Shown: positions 47,449-57,332, counted from the stretch's first letter. The stretch is 64,000 bases of DNA from Candidatus Krumholzibacteriia bacterium (GCA_029865265.1 JAOUHG010000006.1:1-64000); one strand, 5' to 3'. The notes: a model not told the origin generated them from the sequence alone. Program-made: numbers and translations.

Positions 47449-50400
47449 ATGAAACGTGCACGACATTCGCTCATCCTCGCATCGCTGGTTTCCCTGTTCG
47501 CATCCGGCGCCCTCGCCCAGATCAACGCGCGCCTCATGCAGAACCCCGACGTGTCGCAGACCCAGGTGGTCTTCGCCTACGGCGGCGACCTGTGGGTGGT
47601 CGCCAAGGAGGGTGGAACCGCGGCGCGGTTGAGTTCGCCCGCCGGGCAGGAGCTGTTTCCGCGCTTCTCCCCGGATGGGACGCGCATCGCTTTCGGCGCC
47701 AACTACGACGGCAACACGGACATCTACGTGATCCCCACCGGCGGCGGCATGCCGGTGCGTGTCACCAACCACGGCATGACCGACCGCGTGCTGGACTGGT
47801 ACCCGGACGGTTCGAAGATCCTGTTCTCGTCGATGATGCACAGCGGCCGCCAGCGCTTCAGCCAGTTCTACGCGGTCGCCCCCGCGGGCGGCCTGCCGCA
47901 GCAGCTGCCGGTTCCCTACGGCGAGTTCGGCGTGATTTCGCCGGACGGCAAATCGATCGCCTACACGCCGCGTTCGCGCGCACACCGCACCTGGAAGCGC
48001 TACCGGGGCGGCACCGCGCCCGACATGGTGATCTTCGATCTCGAGAAGAAGACCGCGCAGACCATCGCGCCCGACCCGGCCAACGACGAGTTCCCCATGT
48101 GGACGGGGCGCAAGATCTACTTTCTTTCTGACCGCGACGCGAGCCAGCGCGGCAACATCTGGTCGTACGACCTGGATTCGAAAGCGCTCAAGCAGGTGAC
48201 CACGTTCAAGGACTTCGACGTGCGCTACCCGGCCATGGGGCCGTCGGACATCGTGTTCGAAGCGGGCGGGCTCCTGTACGTGCTCAAGCTGGCGGACGAT
48301 TCCTACCAGGCCATCGACGTCAAGGTGGTCACCGACGAACTCACGCTGCTCCCGCGCCTGCAGAACGCCGCGGATCTCATCAGCAACGTGTCCCTCGCCC
48401 CCGACGGCAAACGCGCGCTGTTCACCGCGCGCGGCGACGTGTTCTCGGTGCCGGCCCAGAACGGTCCCGTAATCGACATCACGCGCACGCCCGCATCCGC
48501 GGAGCGGTACGCGGCGTGGTCGCCGGACGGCAAGACCGTCGCGTACTGGAGCGACGCGTCGGGCGAGTATGAACTGACGCTGCTCGACGCTTCCGGTTCG
48601 GCGGCACCGCGCAAGGTGACGTCGTACGGCCCCGGCTTCCGCTACCGGCTGTACTGGTCGCCGGACAGCAGGATGATCGCGTTCATCGACCAGGCCATGA
48701 AGGTGTACGTCTACGACGTGGCGAAGAACCGCACCATGGACGTCGACCAGAACCGCTTCCTGTACGAGGGTGAGTTGCAGGGTTTTGCGCCGGCGTGGTC
48801 GCCGGACAGCCGCTGGCTCGCCTACCGGCGCGACATGCCCAACCAGGCGGGTGCGATCTGCCTGTTCGACACGCAGAGCGGCAAGAGCACGCAGGTGACG
48901 TCGGGTTACTACAGCGACACCATGCCGTCGTTCGACCCCGACGGGAAGTACCTCTACTTCCTCACCAACCGCAACTTCGACCCGGTCTATTCCGACATGG
49001 ACAACTCGTGGGTGTATCCCAACGCCACCCAGATTGCGGCGGCGTCGCTCACCGGCGACGTCCCCTCCCCGCTGGCGCCGAAGAACGACTCGACTTCTGT
49101 CGATACCGGCGACAAGGACAAGAAGGACGAGAAGAAAGCCGACAAGGACAAGAAGAAGGATGCACCGCCGGAGACGAAGATCACGCTCGACGGCTTCGAG
49201 CGCCGCGTGGTGGTGCTGCCGCCCCACGCGGGCAACTTCGGGCGCATTCAGGCGGTGTCGGGCAAACTGGTATTCCAGCGCCGTCCCAACTCCGGCTCGG
49301 CGGACGAGGACTCGCCCGTCATGTACTACGACCTCGAGGAGCGCGAAGAGCAGACCATCGTGGACGACGCGGACTACTTCGAGGTGAGCGCCAACGGCGA
49401 GAAGATCCTGATTGCCGACGGTGACGACTACGCTGTGGTCGATATCGACAAGGATCAGAAGATGGAGAAGAAAATGCCCGCGGGCACGCTGGAGATGACG
49501 GTGGACCCGCGCGCCGAGTGGCACCAGATGTTCAACGACGCGTGGCGCTTCCAGCGCGACTACTTCTACGACAAGGGCATGCACGGCGTGGACTGGAATG
49601 CCATGCGCGCGCGCTACGGCAAGCTGGTGGACCAGGCGGTGACGCGCTGGGACATGAACTTCGTCATCGGCGAGTTGATTGCAGAGCTCAGCTCGTCGCA
49701 CACCTACCGCGGCGGCGGCGACACCGACGAAGCAGCGGACATCTCCGTGGGCTACCTGGGCGTGGACTGGGAGCTTTCGGGCGGCGCGTACCGCATCCGG
49801 CGCATCGTGCGCGGCGCACCCTGGGACGCCGAGGTACGTTCGCCGCTGGACATGCCCGCTGTAGACGTGAAGACGGGCGACTACGTCCTCGCCGTCAACG
49901 GGCGGCCCATCGATACCAGCAAGGCGCCGTGGGGCGCGTTTGCCGGGCTGGCGGGCAAGAGCGTGGATCTCACCGTGAACGACAAGCCGTCCATGGACGG
50001 CGCGCGGCACGTGCTGGTGGAACTGCTCGACGACGAGACGCGGCTGCGCCACCTGGAGTGGATCGAGGGCAACCGCAAGCGCGTCGACGAGGCGACGGGG
50101 GGCAAGATCGGCTACATCTACGTTGAGAGCACAGGGCGGTCCGCGCAGTCCATGCTGGTGCGCCAGTTCATGGCCCAGTTCACCAAGGAGGGGCTCATCG
50201 TCGATGAGCGCTTCAACAGCGGCGGACAGATTCCCGACCGCTTCGTCGAGCTGCTCAACCGCCCTGCGCTGGCGTTCTGGGCGGTGCGCGACGGACAGAC
50301 GTGGCAGTGGCCGCCGGTGGCGAACTTCGGACCCAAGGTGATGCTGATCAACGGCTGGAGTGGTTCGGGTGGCGATGCCTTCCCGGATTACTTCCGCAAG

Positions 50401-50700
50401 GCGGGCCTCGGGCCGCTCATCGGAACGCGCACCTGGGGTGGTCTGATCGGGATCTCGGGCGCGCCGGAGCTGGTGGACGGCGGCGTGGTGACGGTGCCGA
50501 CGTTTCGCATGTACGACCCCACCGGCGCGTGGTTCCTGGAGGGACACGGTGTCGATCCCGACATCGAGGTGCCGGAGGATCCCGCGCAGCTCGCGAAGGG
50601 TGTCGACACGCAGCTCGAGCGCGCCATCGAAGAAGTGATGAAGGCGCTCAAGGCCGGCAAGCCGGCCGACCCGGGCCGCCCGGCAGCCGAGAAGCGGTAA
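47449..50700 (+). CDS. Tricorn-type protease (S41 family) with beta-propeller and PDZ domain, exported
   Basis: A 1083-residue tricorn-core-protease homologue. A signal peptide (cut near ASGALAQ) places it in the periplasm or outside. The first 560 residues are WD40/PD40-type propeller repeats (GQELFPRFSPDGTRIAFGAN, AAWSPDGKTVAYWSDASGEY). A Lys/Asp-rich linker (DTGDKDKKDEKKADKDKKKD) follows, then the tricorn C1 domain, a PDZ domain and the S41 catalytic domain. Catalytic residues by comparison with archaeal tricorn: Ser-His in LSSSHTYRGGG (His751), the nucleophile in NGWSGSGGDAFPDYF (Ser973) and Glu in FLEGHGVDPD (Glu1031). The start at 47449 has GGAG 6 bp upstream. It is followed by a terminator and stands alone. 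Confidence 0.92.
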   Translation: MKRARHSLILASLVSLFASGALAQINARLMQNPDVSQTQVVFAYGGDLWVVAKEGGTAARLSSPAGQELFPRFSPDGTRIAFGANYDGNTDIYVIPTGGGMPVRVTNHGMTDRVLDWYPDGSKILFSSMMHSGRQRFSQFYAVAPAGGLPQQLPVPYGEFGVISPDGKSIAYTPRSRAHRTWKRYRGGTAPDMVIFDLEKKTAQTIAPDPANDEFPMWTGRKIYFLSDRDASQRGNIWSYDLDSKALKQVTTFKDFDVRYPAMGPSDIVFEAGGLLYVLKLADDSYQAIDVKVVTDELTLLPRLQNAADLISNVSLAPDGKRALFTARGDVFSVPAQNGPVIDITRTPASAERYAAWSPDGKTVAYWSDASGEYELTLLDASGSAAPRKVTSYGPGFRYRLYWSPDSRMIAFIDQAMKVYVYDVAKNRTMDVDQNRFLYEGELQGFAPAWSPDSRWLAYRRDMPNQAGAICLFDTQSGKSTQVTSGYYSDTMPSFDPDGKYLYFLTNRNFDPVYSDMDNSWVYPNATQIAAASLTGDVPSPLAPKNDSTSVDTGDKDKKDEKKADKDKKKDAPPETKITLDGFERRVVVLPPHAGNFGRIQAVSGKLVFQRRPNSGSADEDSPVMYYDLEEREEQTIVDDADYFEVSANGEKILIADGDDYAVVDIDKDQKMEKKMPAGTLEMTVDPRAEWHQMFNDAWRFQRDYFYDKGMHGVDWNAMRARYGKLVDQAVTRWDMNFVIGELIAELSSSHTYRGGGDTDEAADISVGYLGVDWELSGGAYRIRRIVRGAPWDAEVRSPLDMPAVDVKTGDYVLAVNGRPIDTSKAPWGAFAGLAGKSVDLTVNDKPSMDGARHVLVELLDDETRLRHLEWIEGNRKRVDEATGGKIGYIYVESTGRSAQSMLVRQFMAQFTKEGLIVDERFNSGGQIPDRFVELLNRPALAFWAVRDGQTWQWPPVANFGPKVMLINGWSGSGGDAFPDYFRKAGLGPLIGTRTWGGLIGISGAPELVDGGVVTVPTFRMYDPTGAWFLEGHGVDPDIEVPEDPAQLAKGVDTQLERAIEEVMKALKAGKPADPGRPAAEKR

Positions 50701-50720
50701 CTCGCCACTGCGTGGACATA

Positions 50721-50759
50721 AAGAAGCCGTCCCGAGCGTCGTGCACGGGGCGGCTTCTT
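50721..50759. terminator. Bidirectional terminator between the tricorn gene and the SDR gene
   Basis: AAGAAGCCG (50721-50729) pairs with CGGCTTCTT (50751-50759) and the stem extends by four more pairs including one G-U. T-rich ends on both strands (CTTCTTC on plus, CTTCTTTAT on minus) allow termination of both convergent genes. Confidence 0.8.
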
Positions 50760-50796
50760 CATATTCACAACCGTAACGGTCGGGGTCAGGCGGCCG

Positions 50797-51501
50797 TCAC
50801 CAGGGATTGGTCGCCCACACCGACAACTCGGGGATCATGCCCCGGTCGTCCAGCTCGATCACCGACTTGATCGCGTGTGCGATCTCCATCGAGGTGAGCT
50901 TGTTGGGCGGCGCTTCGCGTTCCCTGCCGTCTTCGCGGCCGAACGCGGTGGCCACTTCGCTGGGTGCAATGAGGGTCACGCGGATGTCGTGCTTGCGCAG
51001 CTCGGCCTGCCAGCACTCGGTCATGCCGCGCAGCGCAAACTTGGACGCGGCGTAGACGGTTCCGCCCGGAAAGCCCTTGAGCCCGGCGGTGGAACCGATA
51101 TTGATGATGTGCCCGCGCGACTTCTGCTGCCTGAAGAGCGAGGCGGCACGCGCGCCCATGAGTGCGGCGCCGTACACGTTCACGGAAAAGATCTTCTCGA
51201 ACTGCTCGAAGGTGACCTTCTCCATCTCCACGAACTCACCGATGCCGGCGTTGTTGACCAGGCAGTCGAGACCGCCCAGCCGCTTCTGCACGTCCTGGTA
51301 GGTGCGCTCCACGTCCTTCGGGTTGCCGGCGTCGGCCACGATGGCCACGGCGCCGGTCTCGGTTGCCGCCCGGTGCAGGCGCTCCTCGTGACGCCCGGTG
51401 ATGGCCACCTTCGCCCCCGCCTCGCACAACACCTGTGCGGCGGCCCTGCCGATACCGAGGCTCCCGCCCGTAATAAGAATGCGTGCATCTTTGAGCTTCA
51501 T
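50797..51501 (-). CDS. Short-chain dehydrogenase/reductase
   Basis: NAD(P)-dependent oxidoreductase of the classical SDR family, 234 residues. The cofactor motif is ITGGSLGIGRAAAQVL, the structural motif LVNNAGIGEF, and the catalytic residues Ser (IINIGSTAGLKG) and Tyr/Lys (GTVYAASKFALRG). An Arg in GRHEER after strand 2 favours NADPH, an inference. The substrate is unknown. I prefer the ATG at 51501, which has GGAG upstream and starts 2 bp after the sodC stop. An ATG at 51522 would overlap sodC. Confidence 0.9.
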   Translation of the reverse strand: MKLKDARILITGGSLGIGRAAAQVLCEAGAKVAITGRHEERLHRAATETGAVAIVADAGNPKDVERTYQDVQKRLGGLDCLVNNAGIGEFVEMEKVTFEQFEKIFSVNVYGAALMGARAASLFRQQKSRGHIINIGSTAGLKGFPGGTVYAASKFALRGMTECWQAELRKHDIRVTLIAPSEVATAFGREDGREREAPPNKLTSMEIAHAIKSVIELDDRGMIPELSVWATNPW

Positions 51502-51503
51502 GA

Positions 51504-52028
51504 TTACTCCGCCACGCCGCACGCCACGCGCGCGCCACCGCCACCGAGCGGCGCGGGGGTGTCGGAGTAGTTGTCGCCGCCGGCGTGGATCATGAGCGCG
51601 CGGCCCTTGAGGTCTTTCACCTTCAGCCGCGGCGCCAGCAGCATGAGCGTGGCGGTGCCGTCCGCCGCGACATACAGCGGCGGCAGGTCGCCCAGGTGGC
51701 CGTCGGCGTAGGGCCCCAGGTGTTTGCCGGTCCCGGCGGGGTCGTAGTGCCCGCCGGCAGCGAGGCCCGCCACCATCTTACCGTCCTTCTCGGAGCACTG
51801 GCAGCTCGCGTGCTCGTGCACGTGGAAGCCGTGCAGCCCGGGGGTAAGGCCCTTGAGATCGGGTGTCAGCAGCAGTCCGTAGGGTGTGTCCGTCGCCACC
51901 ACGGTGCCGATGCTCGCGCCGACGCCGGTATCGGTGGTGAGATGGACGGCAATGGTGAGCGTGTCGGCGTAGGCGGGCACCGTCGCCAGGAGTACGGTGG
52001 CCGCGAGCAGAGCGATTGTCTTCTTCAT
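51504..52028 (-). CDS. sodC: Copper/zinc superoxide dismutase, periplasmic
   Basis: Dismutates superoxide in the periplasm. It has 174 residues with a signal peptide (cut after TVPAYA). Copper and zinc ligands are visible in [10 protein letters not shown] (His69, His71), GGHYDP (His94), HLGDLPPL (His111, Asp114) and [11 protein letters not shown] (His148). Cys76 and Cys170 ([10 protein letters not shown]) form the usual disulfide and Arg167 is the active-site arginine. ATG 52028 has GAGGAGG upstream. It forms a two-gene unit with the SDR gene. Confidence 0.94.
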   Translation of the reverse strand: MKKTIALLAATVLLATVPAYADTLTIAVHLTTDTGVGASIGTVVATDTPYGLLLTPDLKGLTPGLHGFHVHEHASCQCSEKDGKMVAGLAAGGHYDPAGTGKHLGPYADGHLGDLPPLYVAADGTATLMLLAPRLKVKDLKGRALMIHAGGDNYSDTPAPLGGGGARVACGVAE

Positions 52029-52086
52029 GGAAGGCCTCCTCGTGTTCGTTGGAACGTAATCGAACACGACGGGTTCCGCAACCGGC

Positions 52087-53490
52087 TCAGCCCTTGACCC
52101 GCTCCAGCGGTGGTTGTCTCCATTTGCCATCGAGGGCCGGTTGCTGTGGTTGATACAGGCGCATGACCACGAAGAACGGTCCGTTGGGCGCGGGCAGCCA
52201 GTTTGCCTGCCTGCCCGGCCCGGGCGACGCGTACTGCAGGTAGATGGTGATGCTGCCGTCCTTGTCCTTCTTCAACTTCTTCACCATCGACGAGTTGATC
52301 AGGTAGCGCTCCAGGGGGTTCGCGACCAGGAGTTTCGTCGTGGCGTCGTACATGGTGATGGACCAGAACGCGTCCACCGGCGGCAACTGGCCCTTCGCAA
52401 ACGTGAGCGTGTAGCGCGCGGCGGCCGCGTCCAGCGGCTGCCCGCCGGAATCAACCAGGTACGCCGGGTACATGGCCTCCTGCTTCGAGTTTCCGTAGAT
52501 CCCCATCACCGCGCCGGTCATGCGATACAGGTAGTTGTCCCCAAGAAACTCGCGCGTGCCGAACACGTCGCCGCTGTGGACCTTTCCAGACGCCCCGAGG
52601 CCCTGTATCGAGTCGCACGCCGCCCACGCGTCGGCCATTCCGGCCTCGAAGGCCGTGCGCGTGCCGGGCTCCAGCGCGGCCACGTCGAACGTCTTCCCCG
52701 CGCCCACACCGATCCGGGCAAGGCGCACCATCAGGGGGTCTTCCGAGGGATTCCTCGGGCAGAACTGCAGAATCCAGTTGAGGACGCCGAAGAACTCGAG
52801 CGAGTTGCGCTCCGCCGCGTTGCTGAGCGGCGGCATGAACTCGATATCCGGCGCACGCTCGGGGGGTGTCTCACCCAGGAAACGCGACAGCGGTTGCACC
52901 TTGTAGCGTAGCTGGATGTCCTTGACCTCGTCGATGTCGCGCGGGTCGAAGAGCTGGGTGCGATAGATCACCAGCGCCAGCTCCGTTTCGCTGCGAATCA
53001 CCGCGGTGATACCCGGCGGTGTTTCGCCCTGCCAGCCCGGCCCCGCCAGCATGAACACGCCGCCGTCGTTGCCGGTGGCGCGGGTGCCGACATAGGCGAA
53101 ATTATAGGTGTAGAGATCGATGAACTGGAGCGAGTAGTAGCGCCCCTTGTCGATCGCGGGGATGGTGAGCACCAGCGGCTCGGTGCGCAGGTCGGCGCCC
53201 AGAAACGAGTAGGGCGTGTCGGAATTGGGCGTCTGTACCGCCCTGTCATCGGGCGTGTAGACGCGCGCCACACTGACCAGCTCGTTCCACGGCCCCTTGT
53301 AGTCGGGGCCAGCGGTGTCGACGAAGTACGAGTGCAGCACGCGGTAGCCGTCCACCAGCGGGAAGCCATAGACATACGCTTCCTTCGCGATGGCGCGAAT
53401 CTCCGCGGGAGTGATCTCCGGTTCCTTCGGCCCGCACGACGCCACGGCCGAGAGAACGAACACGGTCGCCACAAACAAACGCGTTTTCAT
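52087..53490 (-). CDS. DUF1254/DUF1214 domain lipoprotein
   Basis: A 467-residue predicted lipoprotein (lipobox AVASC, Cys19) of the DUF1254 plus DUF1214 architecture. The first domain is marked by [20 protein letters not shown] and [20 protein letters not shown], and the second by [20 protein letters not shown] and [17 protein letters not shown] at the C-terminus. The function is not known biochemically; the family is widespread in soil and marine bacteria. It lies 58 bp upstream of sodC and 43 bp after rng, in the same direction, but shows no clear functional link with them. Confidence 0.88.
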   Translation of the reverse strand: MKTRLFVATVFVLSAVASCGPKEPEITPAEIRAIAKEAYVYGFPLVDGYRVLHSYFVDTAGPDYKGPWNELVSVARVYTPDDRAVQTPNSDTPYSFLGADLRTEPLVLTIPAIDKGRYYSLQFIDLYTYNFAYVGTRATGNDGGVFMLAGPGWQGETPPGITAVIRSETELALVIYRTQLFDPRDIDEVKDIQLRYKVQPLSRFLGETPPERAPDIEFMPPLSNAAERNSLEFFGVLNWILQFCPRNPSEDPLMVRLARIGVGAGKTFDVAALEPGTRTAFEAGMADAWAACDSIQGLGASGKVHSGDVFGTREFLGDNYLYRMTGAVMGIYGNSKQEAMYPAYLVDSGGQPLDAAAARYTLTFAKGQLPPVDAFWSITMYDATTKLLVANPLERYLINSSMVKKLKKDKDGSITIYLQYASPGPGRQANWLPAPNGPFFVVMRLYQPQQPALDGKWRQPPLERVKG

Positions 53491-53533
53491 TGCACCCGCA
53501 ACCGTCGGCCGTCCGGCCCGGGTTTGTCAAGCA

Positions 53534-55150
53534 CTACCCCGTTTCCGCCACCAGGTCGCGGAAGTTCTGCAACGAAACCAGCTTGAAGTCCTCGCGGTGC
53601 AGGCGCGGGTCGTCCTGGATTTCGATGCGGATGCGGTGCTGCTTCTCCAGCGCGTCCAGCATGGCGGAGCGCTGTTCCTCCAGGAACACCGCGAACGACG
53701 TGTTCACGCGCAACTGGATGCGGCGCTCGCGCGTGCGCTGCCCGATGCGCTGGATCTGCCGTTCGATCTTGTTGGCCAGCGTATCGAATGAGAGCACCTT
53801 GCCGGTGCCATGGCAGTACGGGCATTCCTCGGAGAGGAAGTGCAGCAGGCTCGGCCGCACGCGTTTGCGGCTCACCTCCACCAGGCCCAGGTCGCTCACC
53901 GCAAACGCCTTGGCGCGCGAGCGGTCCTTGCGCAGGTGGTTCCTGAGCTCGGCCAGCACCTTCTTCTTGTTGCCCTCGCTCTCCATGTCGATGAAGTCGA
54001 TCACGATGATGCCGCCGATGTCGCGCAGCCTGAGCTGCCGTGGCACCTCGCGCGCCGCCAGCAGGTTGGTCTCCAGGATGGTCTCCTCCTGGTCGCGCTT
54101 GCCCACGAAGCGGCCGGTGTTGACGTCCACCACCACCATGGCCTCGGTCTGATCGAAAATCAGATAGCCGCCCTTCTTGAGCCACACCTTGCGATCGAGC
54201 GTCTTCTCCAGCTCGTTCTCGATGTTGTACTTGTCGAAAATGGGCGTCTTCTCGCGGAACAGGTGCGTGCGCGAGGCGATGTCCGGGCTCACGTCGCGCA
54301 GGTGCTTGACCAGCTTGCGGTACTCCTTCTCGTTGTCCATCCAGATCTTGTCGATGTCCTCGGCGATGAGGTCGCGTACCATGCCCACCACCATGCCGAC
54401 CTCCTCGTGCACGAGTTCCGGCGCCTGCGCTTTTTCCGCGCGGCGTTTGATCTCCTGCCACAGCTTGTGCAGGTAGTTGATGTCGGACACGATCTGCTTG
54501 TCTTCGACACCTTCGCACGCGGTGCGCGCGATGATGGCGCAGTTTGCCGGCTTCTTGCGCGCGATCAGCTGCCGCAGGCGCTGCCGCTCCTGGCGCGACT
54601 CGATGCGCCGCGAGATGCCGAGGTAGTCCGAGTTGGGCATGTACACGACGTGACGGCCCGGGAGCGAGATCTGCGTGGTGAGCCGGGGGCCCTTGGTGCT
54701 GATGGCCTCCTTGGTCACCTGCACCATCACCTCCTGGCCCTTCTGCAGCATCTTCTCGATGGGCTGCACGCCGGGTTTGTCGCGCGAATCGCGCCGTCCG
54801 CGGTCGCCACCGCCGCGTCCGCCGCGCCCGCCGCGGCCACCGCGTCCGCCACGCCCGCCGCCACGGTCGGCTTCGGGGGCGTCTTCCACGTCCACACCGC
54901 CGCCTTCCACGTCGAGCCCGTCGGTGTCGGGAACCAGGTCGCCCGCGTGCAGGAACCCGGCCTTCTCATAGCCGATGTCCACGAATGCCGCCTGGATACC
55001 GGGGAGAATGGCGTTCACGCGGCCCAGGTACACGTCGCCCACCAGGCGACGGGTCTGCGCGCGCTCCACCATGAACTCGACGAGCTCGCCATCCTCCACG
55101 ATGGCGGCCCGCACCTCCAGGGAGGTCGAGTTGATCATTACTTCTTTCAT
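53534..55150 (-). CDS. rng: Ribonuclease G/E family protein with RG-rich insertion
   Basis: Endoribonuclease of the RNase E/G family, 538 residues. The S1 domain (MVERAQTRRLVGDVYLGRVN, AFVDIGYEKAGFLHAGDLVP) is interrupted by an insertion of about 50 residues (75-127) rich in Arg and Gly (GRGGRGGRGGRGGRGGGDRG). The 5' sensor and DNase I-like catalytic domain have VDVNTGRFVGKRDQEET and IIVIDFIDMESEGNKKKVL. The Zn-link motif CPYCHGTGKV is intact. There is no long RNase E C-terminal scaffold, so RNase G is the better label. The ATG overlaps the DUF2344 stop (55147-55150). Confidence 0.93.
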   Translation of the reverse strand: MKEVMINSTSLEVRAAIVEDGELVEFMVERAQTRRLVGDVYLGRVNAILPGIQAAFVDIGYEKAGFLHAGDLVPDTDGLDVEGGGVDVEDAPEADRGGGRGGRGGRGGRGGRGGGDRGRRDSRDKPGVQPIEKMLQKGQEVMVQVTKEAISTKGPRLTTQISLPGRHVVYMPNSDYLGISRRIESRQERQRLRQLIARKKPANCAIIARTACEGVEDKQIVSDINYLHKLWQEIKRRAEKAQAPELVHEEVGMVVGMVRDLIAEDIDKIWMDNEKEYRKLVKHLRDVSPDIASRTHLFREKTPIFDKYNIENELEKTLDRKVWLKKGGYLIFDQTEAMVVVDVNTGRFVGKRDQEETILETNLLAAREVPRQLRLRDIGGIIVIDFIDMESEGNKKKVLAELRNHLRKDRSRAKAFAVSDLGLVEVSRKRVRPSLLHFLSEECPYCHGTGKVLSFDTLANKIERQIQRIGQRTRERRIQLRVNTSFAVFLEEQRSAMLDALEKQHRIRIEIQDDPRLHREDFKLVSLQNFRDLVAETG

Positions 55151-55821
55151 GCGTTTATCTGCACGACTCCTTCATCGATGGGAGAAACCAGCCGCCCGTC
55201 ACGGGCCACGTACTGCGCAAGGCGCATGACTTTGATGGGCACGCGGAACGAGTCGGGGTCTCCGATCGTCGCCGAAACCAGCGCTTCCGGGGTTACGACC
55301 CGCTGCGATTGCATGCTGGACGTGTAGCGGATGCGGATCGTGTCCTCCTTTTGGACAACCTCCGCCTCCACAACCCTCGGTTCGCCGGTATCGGCACTGG
55401 GTGTGTTCAGGAACTGTTCGGTTACAGCCGCCCGGATTGACTCCGGATTGGAACCGGCCGCGTCGTCCGCCTCCACGGTCACTTCCATGGTGACCGCGGC
55501 GATGTCCGTCGCGAGCTTGGGGGTGGCGTCGTCAATAGGCACGGCGCTGACCACCCGAAACCCGTCCGGGAGCTTTGCGTTGCACGCCTCCGCCAGGCCG
55601 TCCATGGGTGACTCCAGTTGCACGTCCATGAACTCGTGGCGGCTCTCCCAGCCGGTCCGGATGGGCGGGCCGAAGGACATCCGCACGTGCGGATGGAATC
55701 CCTCGCTCCACGCCACCGGCACCCCGGCCGCGGCGAAGCAGCGCTCGAAAATCCGCAGTACGTCCTTGTGGGACGTAAAACGGATGGCTCCCAGTTTCTC
55801 GAACTGGATCCTGACTTTCAT
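55147..55821 (-). CDS. DUF2344 (TIGR03936, radical-SAM-linked) protein
   Basis: A 224-residue protein of the TIGR03936/DUF2344 family. The signature is FEKLGAIRFTSHKDVLRIFE, with GVPVAWSEGFHPHVRMSFGP and GWESRHEFMDVQL following. In many genomes this gene stands next to, or is fused with, a B12-binding radical SAM gene and precedes rng. Here rng is coupled by ATGA but no radical SAM gene is adjacent; the upstream neighbour is purF, 107 bp away. The molecular role is unknown. Confidence 0.86.
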   Translation of the reverse strand: MKVRIQFEKLGAIRFTSHKDVLRIFERCFAAAGVPVAWSEGFHPHVRMSFGPPIRTGWESRHEFMDVQLESPMDGLAEACNAKLPDGFRVVSAVPIDDATPKLATDIAAVTMEVTVEADDAAGSNPESIRAAVTEQFLNTPSADTGEPRVVEAEVVQKEDTIRIRYTSSMQSQRVVTPEALVSATIGDPDSFRVPIKVMRLAQYVARDGRLVSPIDEGVVQINA

Positions 55822-55928
55822 GTATGCGCTCTTAATGCGGCGAGCGCCCTGCCTGTATACAAGGGCCCGAACCCGCCCCGGCGGTATGCCGCGGCGGTGT
55901 CGCGTGGACGGGCTCCGGGGCGGCGGCG

Positions 55929-57332
55929 CTAGGCGCCGACGGCGGAGTCCTCGAACACGGACTTGTTCAGGTCAGACGCCAACGGAACCGGATACTCGCC
56001 GCTGAAGCAGGCCTTGCAGAAATTGTCGGGATCGGCGACGACCGAGCGGAGATCCTCGATGGTCAGGTACTCGAGGCTGTCGACCCCGAGATACGTGCGG
56101 ATCTCCTCCACGGACGCCGACGACGCGACCAGCTCGCTTCGCGACGGCATGTCGATTCCGTAGAAGCAGGGGAACTTGACGGGGGGGGATGCGATGCGCA
56201 GGTGGACTTCCTTTGCACCGGCCTTGTGGAGCATGGCAACGAGCTTCTTCATTGTGGAACCACGCACGATGGAGTCGTCCACCACGGCGACGCGCTTGCC
56301 TTTGAGCACGCCATCCACCGTGTTGAACTTCAGCCGCACCGTGCCGTCGCGCAGCGACTGGCTCGGCTGGATGAAGGTGCGACCCACGTAGTGATTCCTG
56401 ATCAGCCCGATCTCGAACGGTATGTTCGCTTCGCGGGCGAATCCCAGGCTCGACGTATTGCTCGAGTCCGGGACAGAGATGACGATGTCGGCATCGACCG
56501 GGTGCTTCTGGGCCAGGACGGTTCCCAGCTTACGGCGGACCTTGTCGACGTTTTCCCCGAACACCTTGCTGTCCGGACGCGAGAAGTAGATGAACTCAAA
56601 AATGCACTTGGCCTGCTGCTGGGGCTCAAACGCCTTCCAGGATCGAATCCCCCGCTCGTCTACGATGACGAGTTCCCCTGGCTCGACTTCCCGGATGTAT
56701 TCGGCGCCGATTATGTCCAACGCGCAGGATTCACTGGTGATGATGGTTGCATCACCCAGACGGCCCAGACACAGCGGACGGAACGACTGCGGATCGCGTA
56801 CGGCGATGAGCGAGTCCCGCGTCAGTAACAGAAGCGAGAACGCGCCGCGCAGTTGCCCCACCGCGTCGATGACGATGCGGTCGAGTGAGGCTTCCCGGCT
56901 CCGTGCAATCAGGTGCAAAATCACTTCACTGTCCACCGTCGTGTTGAAGATGGACCCCGCGGCCTCCATTTCCGATCGGAGCTCGCGGGCGTTGACCAGA
57001 TTGCCGTTATGAGCCAGTGCCAGCTTCCCGACCTTACAGTCCACCAGGATCGGCTGTAGATTCGCAATCCCGGGCTGCCCCGTCGTCGAGTAGCGATTGT
57101 GGCCGATGGCGGCGTTGCCCTTGAGGCCGGCGATGGCATCCGCGTCGAACACCTGTGCGACGAGGCCCACCCCCTTGTGCTCGTACATGCGCTCGCCGTC
57201 GGTGGAAACGATCCCGGCGCCCTCCTGACCGCGGTGCTGCAGGGCATACAGGCCCAGGAACGCGTTTTCAGCCGCGCCCGCGGACCCGAAGATCCCAAAC
57301 ACACCGCACTCCTCGTGGAGCGAGTCGATCAT
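55929..57332 (-). CDS. purF: Amidophosphoribosyltransferase
   Basis: First step of de novo purine synthesis, PRPP plus glutamine to phosphoribosylamine. It has 467 residues. The start MIDSLHEECGVFGIFGS has a short propeptide before the nucleophile Cys9. The glutaminase part has ALQHRGQEGAGI and AIGHNRYSTTGQ; the transferase part has the PRPP loop VAVVDDSIVRGSTMKKLV. Cysteines in AKCIFEF, KFPCFYGIDM and CKACFSGEYP match the four ligands of the 4Fe-4S, B. subtilis-type enzyme. The ATG at 57332 overlaps the preceding tandem PurS-like gene as ATGA. Confidence 0.96.
   Translation of the reverse strand: MIDSLHEECGVFGIFGSAGAAENAFLGLYALQHRGQEGAGIVSTDGERMYEHKGVGLVAQVFDADAIAGLKGNAAIGHNRYSTTGQPGIANLQPILVDCKVGKLALAHNGNLVNARELRSEMEAAGSIFNTTVDSEVILHLIARSREASLDRIVIDAVGQLRGAFSLLLLTRDSLIAVRDPQSFRPLCLGRLGDATIITSESCALDIIGAEYIREVEPGELVIVDERGIRSWKAFEPQQQAKCIFEFIYFSRPDSKVFGENVDKVRRKLGTVLAQKHPVDADIVISVPDSSNTSSLGFAREANIPFEIGLIRNHYVGRTFIQPSQSLRDGTVRLKFNTVDGVLKGKRVAVVDDSIVRGSTMKKLVAMLHKAGAKEVHLRIASPPVKFPCFYGIDMPSRSELVASSASVEEIRTYLGVDSLEYLTIEDLRSVVADPDNFCKACFSGEYPVPLASDLNKSVFEDSAVGA

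Noticed and set aside
47425-50547. Very long open frame antisense to the tricorn gene (over 1000 codons)
   Set aside because: In GC-rich DNA the strand opposite a real gene is often open. The translation is His/Arg/Val-rich with no domain, whereas the plus-strand frame has clear tricorn motifs.
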